From the NCBI RefSeq assembly GCF_025465545.1, contig NZ_JAODMK010000040.1, positions 62,001 to 126,000 of the forward strand: 64,000 bases of DNA. Direction: 5' to 3'. The notes under the pieces were generated by a model. It searched no databases. It saw only the letters and a program-made list of their open reading frames with translations, and was not told where the DNA came from. The stretch comes from Naasia sp. (GTDB lineage: Bacteria > Actinomycetota > Actinomycetes > Actinomycetales > Microbacteriaceae). This document shows, piece by piece, positions 8,150 through 16,710 of the stretch (positions are counted from its first letter, which is position 1; every line of letters begins with the position of its first letter). A program made the position numbers and the translations under genes.

Positions 8150-9598
8150 CTAGGCGTCGGGGAGCGAGGGGCGGCGCTCGATGCCGCGCGTCGAGCGCGG
8201 GATGAAGAACGCCAGCACCGCGGCGAGCAGTGCCGCCACTCCCCCGAGCACGAAGGCCAGCCGGAAGCCCTCCGCCGACGGCACCTGGGCGTCGCCGACC
8301 TGCACGCTCGTCACGGCGAGAATCGCGCCGATGGCCGCGGACGCGAAGCTCGTGCCGAGCGAGCGCATGAGCGCGTTCAGCCCGTTCGCCGCCGCCGTCT
8401 CACTGGCCGGCACCGATCGCATGATGAGCGTCGGCATGGCGGCGTAGCCGAGGCCGATCCCGACCCCGATGACCACGTTGATGAGCAGCACCTGCCAGGC
8501 CTCCCGGACCGCCAGCAGCGACAGCGCATAGCTGAGCACGAGGAACAGCGCGCCGCCGACGAGCAGGACCCGCGGCCCGATCGTGCGGGTGAGGCGGGCG
8601 GAGATCGGCGACATCACCATCATCACCAGCCCCGACGGCATGAGCACCAGGCTGGCGGTCAGCAGGCTGAGACCGAGTCCGACCCCCGTCTCCACCGGGA
8701 GCTCGAGCAGTTGCGGGAACGCGACGTTGGAGGAGAAGAGCGCGAAGCCCATCGCGACCGAGGCGAGGTTGGTGAGCAGCACGGGGGCGCGCGCCGCGAC
8801 CCGGAGGTCGACCAGCGGGTTCGGCGCTCGGAGCTCGTACCAGCCCCACGCCAGCAGCAGGGCGATGCCGCCGAGACCGAGGCCGAGGGTGAGGGGCGAC
8901 AGCCAGCCCCACTCGTTGCCGCGGGACGCGGCGAGCAGCACGCCCGACAGCCCGAGGGCCAGACCGATCGCGCCGAGAAGATCGAAGCCGCCGGGGCTCC
9001 GCAGCGTGCTGACCGGCACGAAGATGGCGACGAGCACCACGTCGATCACTCCGAGACCGGCGGCGAGCCAGAAGAGCACGTGCCAGTCGAAGTTGTCGCT
9101 GACCAGCGCACTGATCGGCAGGCCCAGCGCGCCGCCGACGCCGAGGGTGGCACTCACCAGGGCGATGGCGCCGCCCAGCCGGTCCTCGTGCAGCACGTCG
9201 CGCAGGATCGAGATGCCGAGCGGGATCACGCCCACCACGGCGCCCTGCAGCGCACGGCCCACGATGAGCAGGTTGATGTCGTGGGAGAGCGCCGCGATCA
9301 CCGAGCCGAGCACCAGCACCGCGAGCAGGGCGAGGGCGATGCGCCGCTTGCCGTACATGTCGCCGAGCCGGCCGGCGATGGGAGTCACGACCGCCGCGCT
9401 CAGCAGCGTCGCCGTGATCACCCATGCCGTGTCCTCCCGGCTGGCGTCCAGCAGCTCGGGAAGCTCCGCCTGGATCGGCAGCACGATCGTCTGCATGAAT
9501 GAGGCACTCATCCCGGCGAGGGCCAGCACGGCCACGACCACGCGCGGGTTCGGCATCCGGCTGAGCCGTCTGCGGTCCCGGTCCGCCTCGCCAGCCAT
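8150..9598 (-). CDS. MFS transporter, DHA2 (EmrB/QacA) type
   Basis: A 482-residue drug/H+ antiporter-like protein with about 14 membrane helices. The motif A region GRLGDMYGKRRI after the second helix and the motif C-like stretch of helix 5 (LGVGGALGLPISALVSD) are clear. The DHA2 subgroup is inferred from length and helix number. Substrates are typically multiple hydrophobic drugs or metabolites; none can be specified. A TAGGGT box eight bases before the ATG suggests a leaderless or near-leaderless message. No local regulator is adjacent. Confidence 0.88.
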   Translation of the reverse strand: MAGEADRDRRRLSRMPNPRVVVAVLALAGMSASFMQTIVLPIQAELPELLDASREDTAWVITATLLSAAVVTPIAGRLGDMYGKRRIALALLAVLVLGSVIAALSHDINLLIVGRALQGAVVGVIPLGISILRDVLHEDRLGGAIALVSATLGVGGALGLPISALVSDNFDWHVLFWLAAGLGVIDVVLVAIFVPVSTLRSPGGFDLLGAIGLALGLSGVLLAASRGNEWGWLSPLTLGLGLGGIALLLAWGWYELRAPNPLVDLRVAARAPVLLTNLASVAMGFALFSSNVAFPQLLELPVETGVGLGLSLLTASLVLMPSGLVMMVMSPISARLTRTIGPRVLLVGGALFLVLSYALSLLAVREAWQVLLINVVIGVGIGLGYAAMPTLIMRSVPASETAAANGLNALMRSLGTSFASAAIGAILAVTSVQVGDAQVPSAEGFRLAFVLGGVAALLAAVLAFFIPRSTRGIERRPSLPDA

Positions 9599-9606
9599 GT
9601 GACCCC

Positions 9607-9612
9607 ACCCTA
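9607..9612 (-). promoter_or_regulatory. -10 box before MFS gene
   Basis: TAGGGT on the minus strand, eight bases before ATG 9598. Confidence 0.4.
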
Positions 9613-9978
9613 CCCGCGGGCTCTCCCTCGTCCCCCCGAGGAACCCGGGAGGTTGACCGGGTGCAGCCCTCTAGCCCGGAGGGGGCTGCCGAGGCGCACT
9701 CCTTCGGCGGCAGAGCGGAGGTCGCTAAACCTTCGGGGTCGATGCGCCGCGGGGCCCGCAGCACCGGCGGCATTCAGCCGGCCGTTCCCGTCGTCGCGAT
9801 CAGCCCAGGGAAGCAACGTTGAGCTTCAGCAAGACGGCGACTGCAGAGAGGCCATCTCAGGGCAGCGGCTCCGTACGAACTGACGACGTACGGGTCCTTC
9901 ATCTTCCGCAGCTCGGCTGGCGGGTTGCCGGTGCAGGTTATGCGGTCCTCGCGATGCCACCAAATCGGCACCCGCCCG
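9613..9978. other. Intergenic region without a supported gene
   Basis: About 365 bases between the MFS promoter and the end of the Fic-like gene. Composition drops toward the right, where the foreign gene begins. The only structure I see is a 7-bp inverted repeat CCGTACG/CGTACGG at 9871-9893 with a nine-base loop and no U-tract. It could be a weak terminator for the Fic-like gene. Confidence 0.4.
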
Positions 9979-11184
9979 TCACACTCGGGCCAACCGTTTC
10001 AACAGCTTCGAATATTCCGCGATAAAGAAGTCCGAGTCCTTGACGCCTCCGTAAAACATCTCGGAGTCCACCCCGTGCTCTGCGTCCAGCAGCAATTCCT
10101 GGCGGATGCGCTTTAGTACCGATCGCGGCACCTCGCGTCCGTCGCCGGTGTTGATGAAGGAGGACTCGAGCTTTTCCAGTCTTCCCACACCGAAAAAGCG
10201 TCGTCGACCTTTGATCTCCCGGGTGATGACGATCTTCTCGCCCCGACCCTGCAGAATTTCACAACGTTGGTCGCGTAGCCGGCGGCTGAGTTCCCGCCAG
10301 GTTATAGCTCGCTCATCCTTGCGCACCGTGCGGGAGTTTCTCGACACCCACGTCGCAATAGCCGACACCTCTCGATCGGCTATCTGGTCGTACGCGAACT
10401 TATCGTCGAGCAATCGGTGGGCAGCAACTCGGATCATGAACTTGAACAGCTCATCCTGCGTCGATTCCAACCGCAGGTTATGGCGATCCAAAAAGACCAG
10501 CATGGACACAAGCGCGGTTCTCTTGTTTCCATTGTGGAACGGATGGTTCTGGACAAGGGAGTGAAGAAGCGCGGCCGCGGCCGACTCGACGGTCGGATAC
10601 TTGTACACGCCGCCAAGAGATGTTGCGGGGCGAGTGGCAGCGCTTTCGAGCAGATCCATACTCTTCACGCCGGGGGGGAGAATTGGATCTTCGGATTCAG
10701 CGAAATCCTCGGTGAGAGCTTCATGCACGCTGCGTATCTCGTCGGCGCTCAAGAACTCACAGTTTCGAATCGACCCGACGGGTAGCCATTGGAACGCGGG
10801 CGCGGGCGGACGGGGAACTTGAGCTTCCGCCTCCCTGGCGCCGACCGGAATGGACGCGCCTTGAAGGCCGCGCAGCTTCCGGACTGCGCCCTTCGGCACG
10901 GTCCTCGCGCGAGCTTCGAGACTTATGCCCACCGCGGCGAGGCGGCTCGCCAACTCTTCCCGCGTTACTCCAAGCGCATCCAACCAATAGGATACATTCT
11001 TTTGCTGCGACGCAACGATCCCAACTGCCCGTTCCGCAGCGCGGGAATCAGACGCTCGAACGCGGTGTGAGGGCTGTAGCGGGTACTCAATACCGGCTCC
11101 CCAGAGCGCGATAAGTACCTCTTCGGCATCCATCCCACTTTCTTCGGCAAGCAGCTGGATCGACCACGCTTTACGACTGACCAT
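9979..11184 (-). CDS. Multidomain Fic/Doc-family protein with IF2N-like and HicA-like parts
   Basis: 401 residues in three parts. Residues ~7-52 and ~62-102 are two helical repeats of the pattern LAEESGMDAEEVLIALWGAGI, which resemble the N-terminal domain of translation factor IF2. Residues ~145-257 are a Fic/Doc domain with HPFHNGNKRTA at 214-224, a complete HxFx[DN]GNKR active-site motif for nucleotide transfer. Residues ~294-366 (ITWRELSRRLRD...DGREVPRSVLKRI) resemble a HicA-like fold but lack the catalytic histidine (GEKI where HicA has GSHH). ATG 11184 is preceded by GGAG; a GTG at 11199 is the alternative. Its GC content (about 52 percent in one sampled stretch) is far below its neighbours, indicating horizontal transfer. 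No antitoxin gene is adjacent. Domain assignments outside Fic are inference. Confidence 0.72.
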   Translation of the reverse strand: MVSRKAWSIQLLAEESGMDAEEVLIALWGAGIEYPLQPSHRVRASDSRAAERAVGIVASQQKNVSYWLDALGVTREELASRLAAVGISLEARARTVPKGAVRKLRGLQGASIPVGAREAEAQVPRPPAPAFQWLPVGSIRNCEFLSADEIRSVHEALTEDFAESEDPILPPGVKSMDLLESAATRPATSLGGVYKYPTVESAAAALLHSLVQNHPFHNGNKRTALVSMLVFLDRHNLRLESTQDELFKFMIRVAAHRLLDDKFAYDQIADREVSAIATWVSRNSRTVRKDERAITWRELSRRLRDQRCEILQGRGEKIVITREIKGRRRFFGVGRLEKLESSFINTGDGREVPRSVLKRIRQELLLDAEHGVDSEMFYGGVKDSDFFIAEYSKLLKRLARV

Positions 11185-11353
11185 TAGAGGTTGCTCCACA
11201 TCTGGGCCTCAAGTGAAATCGACGCCCTAGCTACTGCAATGGCACCGACAATCGTAGTCAACGGCACCGGCAGACCCCGCTGCTGGGACAACGGCAGTTT
11301 TGAGGTCTCCCAGCCAGGAGCGGCAAGTAAGTCTGCGTCCGTCGCGCGGACGC

Positions 11354-11399
11354 GAAACGGGCCGCCCGCCTTCCGCGATGCGGTCGGCGGACGGCCCGT
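11354..11399 (-). terminator. Intrinsic terminator of rpsO
   Basis: On the minus strand a GC-rich stem of about 14 bp (ACGGGCCGTCCGCC with one bulge, arms at 11386-11399 and 11357-11370) closes a short loop and is followed by TTT. It lies about 40 bases after the rpsO stop. Confidence 0.65.
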
Positions 11400-11441
11400 C
11401 CAAGAAGCTCGCGGTATCCGCGAAGAGTGCTGCGACTCGCC

Positions 11442-11711
11442 TTAGCGGCGGAGTCCGAGACGCTCGATCAGCGACCGGTAGCGGCTGATGTCGATGTCCT
11501 GCAGGTAGCCCAGGAGCCGGCGACGCTGGCCAACGAGGAGCAGCAGACCACGACGTGAGTGGTGGTCGTGCTTGTGCTCCTTGAGGTGCTCCGTCAGATC
11601 CTTGATCCGGCGGGTCAGCATCGCGACCTGGACCTCGGGGGATCCGGTGTCACCGGGATGGGTTGCGTACTCTTCGATGATCGCCTTCTTGACGTCTGCT
11701 TCGAGTGCCAT
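11442..11711 (-). CDS. rpsO: 30S ribosomal protein S15
   Basis: 89 residues, the standard S15 length. It binds the central domain of 16S rRNA and bridges to the 50S subunit. The signature is unmistakable: [38 protein letters not shown] and [10 protein letters not shown]. In most actinobacteria pnp follows rpsO; here the gene is followed by a terminator and a horizontally acquired gene, so it appears monocistronic. Its 3' end is cleanly bounded by the hairpin at 11357-11399. Confidence 0.98.
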   Translation of the reverse strand: MALEADVKKAIIEEYATHPGDTGSPEVQVAMLTRRIKDLTEHLKEHKHDHHSRRGLLLLVGQRRRLLGYLQDIDISRYRSLIERLGLRR

Positions 11712-11813
11712 AGATGGGATCCCCTCTCTCCTCGTTGCGCGGTGCTCGTCACCCGATGTGCGAGCGCTCTTTATCCGCGGCCGTTTGACGGCAACACGAG
11801 AGTTTAGCAGTGT

Positions 11814-12605
11814 TCAGCCCCGCCCCAGCGTCTCGTTGGTGAGCACCTCCACCTCGGGCCGGTAGGGCTCGACCCCCGCCTCGCGCAGTCCCTGAACGAA
11901 GTCCATCGCCGCCTCGATGTCGTCGAACGCGGCGCCGGAGAGCTGGTTGGGGCTGTAGTCCCACCAGCGCAGCTCGAGCAGCCGCTCGACGACATGAGGC
12001 GGGAATCGAACGCGGATGGGCTTCGCGGGGATCCCGCCGACCACCGTGTAAGGCTCCACGTCCTTCGTGACGACGGCTCCAGCGCCGATCACCGCGCCAT
12101 CGCCGATCGTCACGTCACGCATGATGGTGACTCCTGCGGCGATCCAGACGTCGTTGCCGATGCTGGTGCCGCCGCCGAACAGTCCTCGGGCGGAGCGCGT
12201 CTCATAGGAGTCGGCCGACTCGTGCCAGCCGAACCGGTCGGGCTGGTACTGGAAGACGGAGGTGCTCAGCCAGTCGAGCGGATGGTTCATCTCCGCCAGC
12301 TTCAGGTCTCGCCCGATCGAGCAGTAGCGCCCGATGGAGACGCACTTGTCCACCATGCCGTTGTTGACATAGGTGAACGCGCCGATCCGGGTGTGGCTCT
12401 TGTAGGTGCCGCGGCGCAGGAAGAAGACGGGCGGCTCGACGTCCAGCCGAGCGGAGCCGCGGAGTCGCACGTTGGCCAAGTCCCTCGTCGTGAACCCCGA
12501 CAGGTCGAACCCCGCAGCGGCGGGCCCGACTGCGGGCGGAGGCGGAGGATCGATCATCCTGCCGATCCTTCGCAGGCTCCCGCCGATCAAGCGTCTAGGC
12601 GTCAC
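11814..12605 (-). CDS. CatB-related O-acetyltransferase (LbH fold)
   Basis: 263 residues. The core (about residues 65-205) is a left-handed beta-helix acetyltransferase of the xenobiotic/CatB group: GTYKSHTRIGAFTYVNNG, CSIGRYCSIGRD, EMNHPLDWLSTS (with the catalytic-type histidine), IGNDVWIAAGVTIMRDV and the closing GGIPAKPIRVRF. It would use acetyl-CoA to modify a hydroxyl of a small molecule or polysaccharide. The start GTG at 12605 has an AGAGGGAA site. The N-terminal ~60 residues and the C-terminal extension are less conserved in appearance. Confidence 0.83.
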   Translation of the reverse strand: MTPRRLIGGSLRRIGRMIDPPPPPAVGPAAAGFDLSGFTTRDLANVRLRGSARLDVEPPVFFLRRGTYKSHTRIGAFTYVNNGMVDKCVSIGRYCSIGRDLKLAEMNHPLDWLSTSVFQYQPDRFGWHESADSYETRSARGLFGGGTSIGNDVWIAAGVTIMRDVTIGDGAVIGAGAVVTKDVEPYTVVGGIPAKPIRVRFPPHVVERLLELRWWDYSPNQLSGAAFDDIEAAMDFVQGLREAGVEPYRPEVEVLTNETLGRG

Positions 12606-12727
12606 ACTTCCCTCTCCACAAGACACACGATCGAGAACTCTCTGGCCTGAACCTGGGAGCGAACCGAGAACCCATCGCCCCGGCCCCCCGAGCCGGCACT
12701 CGGGGCCGCACGCCGCGCCATGGAGCC

Positions 12728-13462
12728 TCAGCCATCGAGGAAGTCGAGCGTTCGGCGCCAGGCGTCCGCTGCGGCATCCTCCGAGTAGGTGGTCGGGTTG
12801 GTGTCGTTGAAGAAGGCGTGGCCGACGCCGGGATAGACGATCGGCGTGTAGGCGACGCCCGCGGCCGTCATGGCGGCCTCGTATTCGGGCACCCGCGACG
12901 TGAGGCGCTCATCCCGCTCGCCGTAGAACGCGAGCACCGGGCAGCGGATGTCGCCGAGAGTCGCCTCCTCCGGCACCGTGCCGTAGAACGGCACTGCCGC
13001 CCGGATGCGGGTGTCCTCGGCCGCGACCGCGTAGACGTAGGTGCCGCCGAAGCAGAAGCCCACAGCGGCGATCCGCCCGTGCCCGCCCGACTGCGCGTCG
13101 AGGTAGTCGACGACCTGCACGAGGACCCCGGTCGCCCACTCCGCATAGTCGGGCGAGCGCGCGATGCTGAGCGCCTCCCGCATCCGCGGCTGCGCGGCGA
13201 CACGCGCGGCCTCGTCGGCGGAGAAGACCAGCGACTGCAGCTCCGCGCCGACCTCGGGCGGCACGCCCGCGTTGGAGAGGATGTCGGGGGCGACGGTGAG
13301 GTACCCCTCGGCCGCGAAGCGGTCCGCGACGTCGCGGATGTGCGCGACCAGCCCCCACACCTCGTGGATGAGCAGCACGGCGCCCCGCACGCGCCCCTCC
13401 GGGTCGGCTCGGTAGGCGGGGATGCGGCCGCCGGTCGTGTCGATGGTGATGCTCTCGCCCAT
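12728..13462 (-). CDS. Dienelactone hydrolase family protein
   Basis: A 244-residue alpha/beta hydrolase. The elements are: GAVLLIHEVWGLVAHIRDVADRFA (conserved E in the IHE motif), GFCFGGTYV with a cysteine nucleophile (C-F-G-G context typical of dienelactone hydrolases), an acid loop CPVLAFYGERDERLT, and the histidine in YPGVGHAFFNDT. It would hydrolyse lactones or esters in aromatic catabolism or detoxification. The start at 13462 (MGESITID) is chosen by family length. It is divergent from marP. Confidence 0.88.
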   Translation of the reverse strand: MGESITIDTTGGRIPAYRADPEGRVRGAVLLIHEVWGLVAHIRDVADRFAAEGYLTVAPDILSNAGVPPEVGAELQSLVFSADEAARVAAQPRMREALSIARSPDYAEWATGVLVQVVDYLDAQSGGHGRIAAVGFCFGGTYVYAVAAEDTRIRAAVPFYGTVPEEATLGDIRCPVLAFYGERDERLTSRVPEYEAAMTAAGVAYTPIVYPGVGHAFFNDTNPTTYSEDAAADAWRRTLDFLDG

Positions 13463-13569
13463 TCCGCCATGCTCGCACGGCCGGCCTGCCAGGTGCCCGG
13501 GCGTTTCTCGGGCTTCCCGCTTCCAGATGCGGCACCCTTGACACGGCACCCGCACGGGCGAAGGGAGGG

Positions 13570-14757
13570 ATGGCCATGACGCTCGTCCTCGACGTCCTGC
13601 TGGGACTCCTCCTGGTGGGCTACCTGTTCTACGGGCTGCGGGCCGGGCTCCTCCGCAGCATCTTCCCCATCGCAGGCATGATCGCAGGCGGAGCCGCCGG
13701 CATCCTGCTGCTGCCCGTGCTCGCCGGCATCGTGCCGGACCCCGCCTGGCGGGTGCTCGCCTCCCTCGCGCTCGTGCTCGCGCTCGTCGTGGCGGGCAAC
13801 GCCCTGGGCGCCCTGGTGGGCGGTCTCCTCGCGCACACCGTGGCCAGGGGGCCGCTGCGGGCGGTCGACAAGGTGCTGGGCGGGATCGCGACGCTCGTCG
13901 TCGCCGCGCTCGTCGCCTCCACCGTCGCGTCCGGGCTCGGCGCCTTCGGGGTGCCGCTGCTGGCCAAGCCGATCGCCGAGTCCGCGGTGCTCGGCACGAT
14001 CGACGCCATGACGCCTGACCCGGTGACGGGAGCCCTCGCCCGCTTCCGGTCGCTCGTCATCGAGGACGGCATCCCCCAGCTCACCCAGGCGCTCGGCGGT
14101 CCCCGGGAGACCCCTGAGCTGCCCGACCTGGACACCGACAGCGCCGCGCTCGATGCCGCATCCCGATCCGTGGTGCGGATCAGCGGCAACGCGTACGCCT
14201 GCGGCCAGAGCCAGACGGGCAGCGGATTCCTGGTTGCGCCGGGCCGGGTCATCACGAACGCCCACGTGGTGTCCGGAGTGCAGGAGCCCGTGGTGGAGAC
14301 CCGGCAGGACGGGGTCGCGACCGGCCGGATCGTGTACTTCGACCCGATCAACGACCTCGCGGTGATCGCGGTGGACGGCCTCGACGCGCCCGCCCTCGCG
14401 CCGGCGCCCGACCTCGGCGACGGCGACCCGGCCGTCGTGGAGGGCTACCCGTTCGGCGGGCCGTTCACCTCGAACGGCGCGAAGGTGCTCTCCGTCGACA
14501 CCTTCGACGTCGAAGACATCTACAGCGACACGTCCTCGCCGCGGTCGGTGTACACGCTCGCCGCCGATGTGCAGCAGGGCAACTCCGGCGGCCCCCTGCT
14601 CACCCCGGACGGGCAGGTCGCGGGCGTGGTCTTCGCCAAGAGCGCGGACACCGCCAACGTCGGCTACGCCATGACCCTGGACGAGGTGGGGCCCGTGCTG
14701 GACCGGGCGCCCGGCCTCACGAAGCCGGTGTCCTCGGGGAGCTGCGTGCGGGGCTGA
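13570..14757 (+). CDS. marP: Membrane serine protease, MarP type (CvpA + trypsin-like)
   Basis: 395 residues. Residues 1-~130 carry four CvpA-like membrane helices; residues ~190-385 are a periplasmic chymotrypsin-fold protease. The triad is visible: H232 in TNAHVV, D262 in INDLAVI and S339 in GNSGGP. Cysteines at 211 and 392 match in position the disulfide described in Mycobacterium tuberculosis MarP, where the enzyme is needed for acid and oxidative stress resistance by processing cell-wall hydrolases. An AAGGGAGGG site precedes the ATG. The MarP role is inferred from architecture. Confidence 0.88.
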   Translation: MAMTLVLDVLLGLLLVGYLFYGLRAGLLRSIFPIAGMIAGGAAGILLLPVLAGIVPDPAWRVLASLALVLALVVAGNALGALVGGLLAHTVARGPLRAVDKVLGGIATLVVAALVASTVASGLGAFGVPLLAKPIAESAVLGTIDAMTPDPVTGALARFRSLVIEDGIPQLTQALGGPRETPELPDLDTDSAALDAASRSVVRISGNAYACGQSQTGSGFLVAPGRVITNAHVVSGVQEPVVETRQDGVATGRIVYFDPINDLAVIAVDGLDAPALAPAPDLGDGDPAVVEGYPFGGPFTSNGAKVLSVDTFDVEDIYSDTSSPRSVYTLAADVQQGNSGGPLLTPDGQVAGVVFAKSADTANVGYAMTLDEVGPVLDRAPGLTKPVSSGSCVRG

Positions 14758-14767
14758 GCGCGCGCGG

Positions 14768-14773
14768 GAGAAT
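14768..14773 (+). promoter_or_regulatory. Possible -10 box of leaderless SIP gene
   Basis: GAGAAT, six bases, then ATG 14780; the same GAGAAT-N6-start arrangement precedes the gene at 22324. Confidence 0.4.
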
Positions 14774-14779
14774 GGACGC

Positions 14780-15550
14780 ATGTCGATCGCCCCCGTGAAC
14801 CCCGCCGACTTCGCCCGCGAGAGGATCCGGCACGAGCTTCTCGCGCGCGAGCTCCGGGTGCTGCGCCGGGAGCGACTCACCTCGACGATCGCGCGGATCA
14901 CCCTCGCCGGGGACGCCCTCGCCGGCTTCGCGGCCCCGGGTCCCGAAGATCACGTGAAGCTGATCTTCCCGGCCCCGCCCGGCGAGCGCATCGCCCGCGA
15001 CTTCACGCCCGCCCGGGTGCGCGAGGGCGAGCTGGATCTCGATTTCGTGCTGCATGGCGACGCGGGCCCGGCCAGCCGCTTCGCGGCGACGGCTCAGCCC
15101 GGCGACCCGCTCGTGGTGGCGGGGCCGCGCGGCTCGCGGCTGGCGCCGGCGGGGGTCCGCAAGGCCGTGCTGCTCGCCGACGAGTCCTCGCTCGCGGCCC
15201 TCGCCCGATGGATCGAGGCGCTGCGCTGGCGGGCGGAGATTCTCGCCTTCGTGCAGTCGGACTCCCCCGACGTGCTCGATTACCCGCTGCCCACCGGCGA
15301 CCGAGTCGCGATCACCCGCATCGGCACCGGCCCCGAGCACGCGCTCGCCGCCGTCGCCTCGCCCGGCATCGACTCGCACACCTACGTCTGGGCTGCCGGC
15401 GAGGCGTCCGCCCTCGTCCCTGCACGCCGCCATCTGCGCCGGGAGGCAGGCCTCGACAAGCATCGGGCGAAGGTCGACGGGTACTGGCGGATCGGCGTGG
15501 CCGGCCTCGACCATCACGCGCCGCTGGACCCCGACGATCCGGAGGACTGA
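14780..15550 (+). CDS. Siderophore-interacting protein (ferric-siderophore reductase)
   Basis: A 256-residue FAD/NADPH-dependent flavoreductase of the SIP/ViuB family that reduces ferric siderophores in the cytoplasm to release iron. The N-terminal FAD-binding barrel shows STIARITLAGDAL..GPEDHVKLIF and RDFTPARV (the R-x-[YF]-T flavin motif), then LDFVLHGDAGPASRFAATAQPGD. The C-terminal half has KAVLLADESSLAALARWIE and YVWAAGEASAL. No siderophore genes are nearby. It converges on apt with a two-base gap. Confidence 0.88.
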   Translation: MSIAPVNPADFARERIRHELLARELRVLRRERLTSTIARITLAGDALAGFAAPGPEDHVKLIFPAPPGERIARDFTPARVREGELDLDFVLHGDAGPASRFAATAQPGDPLVVAGPRGSRLAPAGVRKAVLLADESSLAALARWIEALRWRAEILAFVQSDSPDVLDYPLPTGDRVAITRIGTGPEHALAAVASPGIDSHTYVWAAGEASALVPARRHLRREAGLDKHRAKVDGYWRIGVAGLDHHAPLDPDDPED

Positions 15551-15552
15551 GC

Positions 15553-16080
15553 TCAGCCCGCCTCGGTGAGGAGCGCTGACACCTCGAAGCCCTGCAGTGC
15601 GGCGCGCCCGCCGAGGTCCGCCAGCTCGAGCACCACGCTGGCGCCCACGACGGTGTTGCCCGCCTTCTCGAGGAGGCGGCGCGCGGCGCGCAGCGTGCCG
15701 CCCGTCGCGAGCACGTCGTCGACGAGCAGCACCCGGGCGCCCGACACCGTCCCCTCGCGGATCTGCAGCTCCGCGGTGCCGTACTCGAGCGCGTAGACCT
15801 CGGTCCGCACGGGCGGCGGAAGCTTGCCGGGCTTGCGCAGCGGCAGCACGCCGGTGCCGGTGGCGTAGCCGATCCCGGCCGCGAACAGGAAGCCGCGCGC
15901 CTCGGCTCCCGCGACGACGTCGAACCGCCCCGCGAAGGGCGCCGACATGGCGTCGATGGTCGCCCGGAAGGCGACCGGATCGGCGAAGAGTGCGGACAGG
16001 TCGCGGAACAGCACCCCGAGCTCCGGGAAGTCCGGCGTGTGCGACACGTGCGCCTGGACGAGTCGGGCGATGCCGGTCAT
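15553..16080 (-). CDS. apt: Adenine phosphoribosyltransferase
   Basis: 175 residues, the normal Apt length. It salvages adenine with PRPP to AMP. The PRPP loop VLLVDDVLATGGTLRAA, the PELGVLFRDLSALFADP segment and the EARGFLFAAGIGYATG loop are all diagnostic. Its ATG overlaps the stop of the upstream hydrolase gene by four bases (ATGA), so it is the last gene of a vanZ-hydrolase-apt operon. Confidence 0.95.
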   Translation of the reverse strand: MTGIARLVQAHVSHTPDFPELGVLFRDLSALFADPVAFRATIDAMSAPFAGRFDVVAGAEARGFLFAAGIGYATGTGVLPLRKPGKLPPPVRTEVYALEYGTAELQIREGTVSGARVLLVDDVLATGGTLRAARRLLEKAGNTVVGASVVLELADLGGRAALQGFEVSALLTEAG

Positions 16081-16706
16081 CGGGCTGCTCCCGAGAAGGG
16101 CCGCAGGAACGCGGCCGCGTCGGCGATCTCCTCGTCGGAGACGCGGTGGTCGAGTCCCGGGTAGATCCGCTCGGTCACGCGAAAGGGCAGCCAGGCGTGC
16201 AGGTCGGCGACCAGCTCGGGGGTGATGGCGTCGTCGGCGTCGCCGCGCTGCCAGAGCACCGGTGGGGCGGGCACCGGCGGGACCGGGGGCGGCGACACGG
16301 CCAGGGGCGCCACCAGGACAGCGGCGGCGAGCCGGCCGGGGAAGCGCACCAGATGCTCGAGCACGGTGGCGCCGCCCTGGGAGTGGCCGAGCATCGCGAC
16401 CCGGGCCGCTCCCTGTCTCTCCAGCCACTGGGCGAGGGCGGCGAGCGCAGCCGCGACCTCCTGCTCGGGCACCGGCAGGCGGCTGGGGAACCAGGACGCC
16501 TGTCCCTCGGCGGGGATCGGGGCACGCAGCGACGCGACCACCCAGTCCTCGCGGAAGGCGGCCGCGAACGGGAACAGGTCGTGCTCGTCCCCGTGCCTGC
16601 CGTGCAGGAGCACCAGGAGCCCGCGCTCGGCGAGAGAGGCGGCTCTCGCGCCCTCCTCGACGCTCCAGAGCACGCGTTCAGGGTCGAGGGCGAGGGGTTG
16701 GGTCAC
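16077..16706 (-). CDS. Phospholipase/carboxylesterase-type hydrolase
   Basis: 209 residues, an alpha/beta hydrolase of the small carboxylesterase (YpfH/acyl-protein thioesterase-like) group. Visible: LLVLLHGRHGDEHDLFPFA (oxyanion region), MLGHSQGGATVLEH (GHSQG nucleophile) and a late DAITPELV...GLDHRVSDEEI with the acid and histidine. GTG 16706 lies four bases after the VanZ stop, which favours coupling and this start over an extension to 16754. It probably acts in the cytoplasm on short-chain esters. Confidence 0.82.
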   Translation of the reverse strand: MTQPLALDPERVLWSVEEGARAASLAERGLLVLLHGRHGDEHDLFPFAAAFREDWVVASLRAPIPAEGQASWFPSRLPVPEQEVAAALAALAQWLERQGAARVAMLGHSQGGATVLEHLVRFPGRLAAAVLVAPLAVSPPPVPPVPAPPVLWQRGDADDAITPELVADLHAWLPFRVTERIYPGLDHRVSDEEIADAAAFLRPFSGAAR

Positions 16707-16710
16707 CGCC

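Noticed and set aside
9774-9971. 65-codon open frame on the minus strand after the Fic-like gene
   Set aside because: No SD or leaderless promoter, no recognisable composition, and it lies in a region with mixed base composition.
13537-13545. TTGACA as -35 of marP
   Set aside because: No -10-like hexamer at 16-19 bases; the position falls in the SD region just before the start codon.
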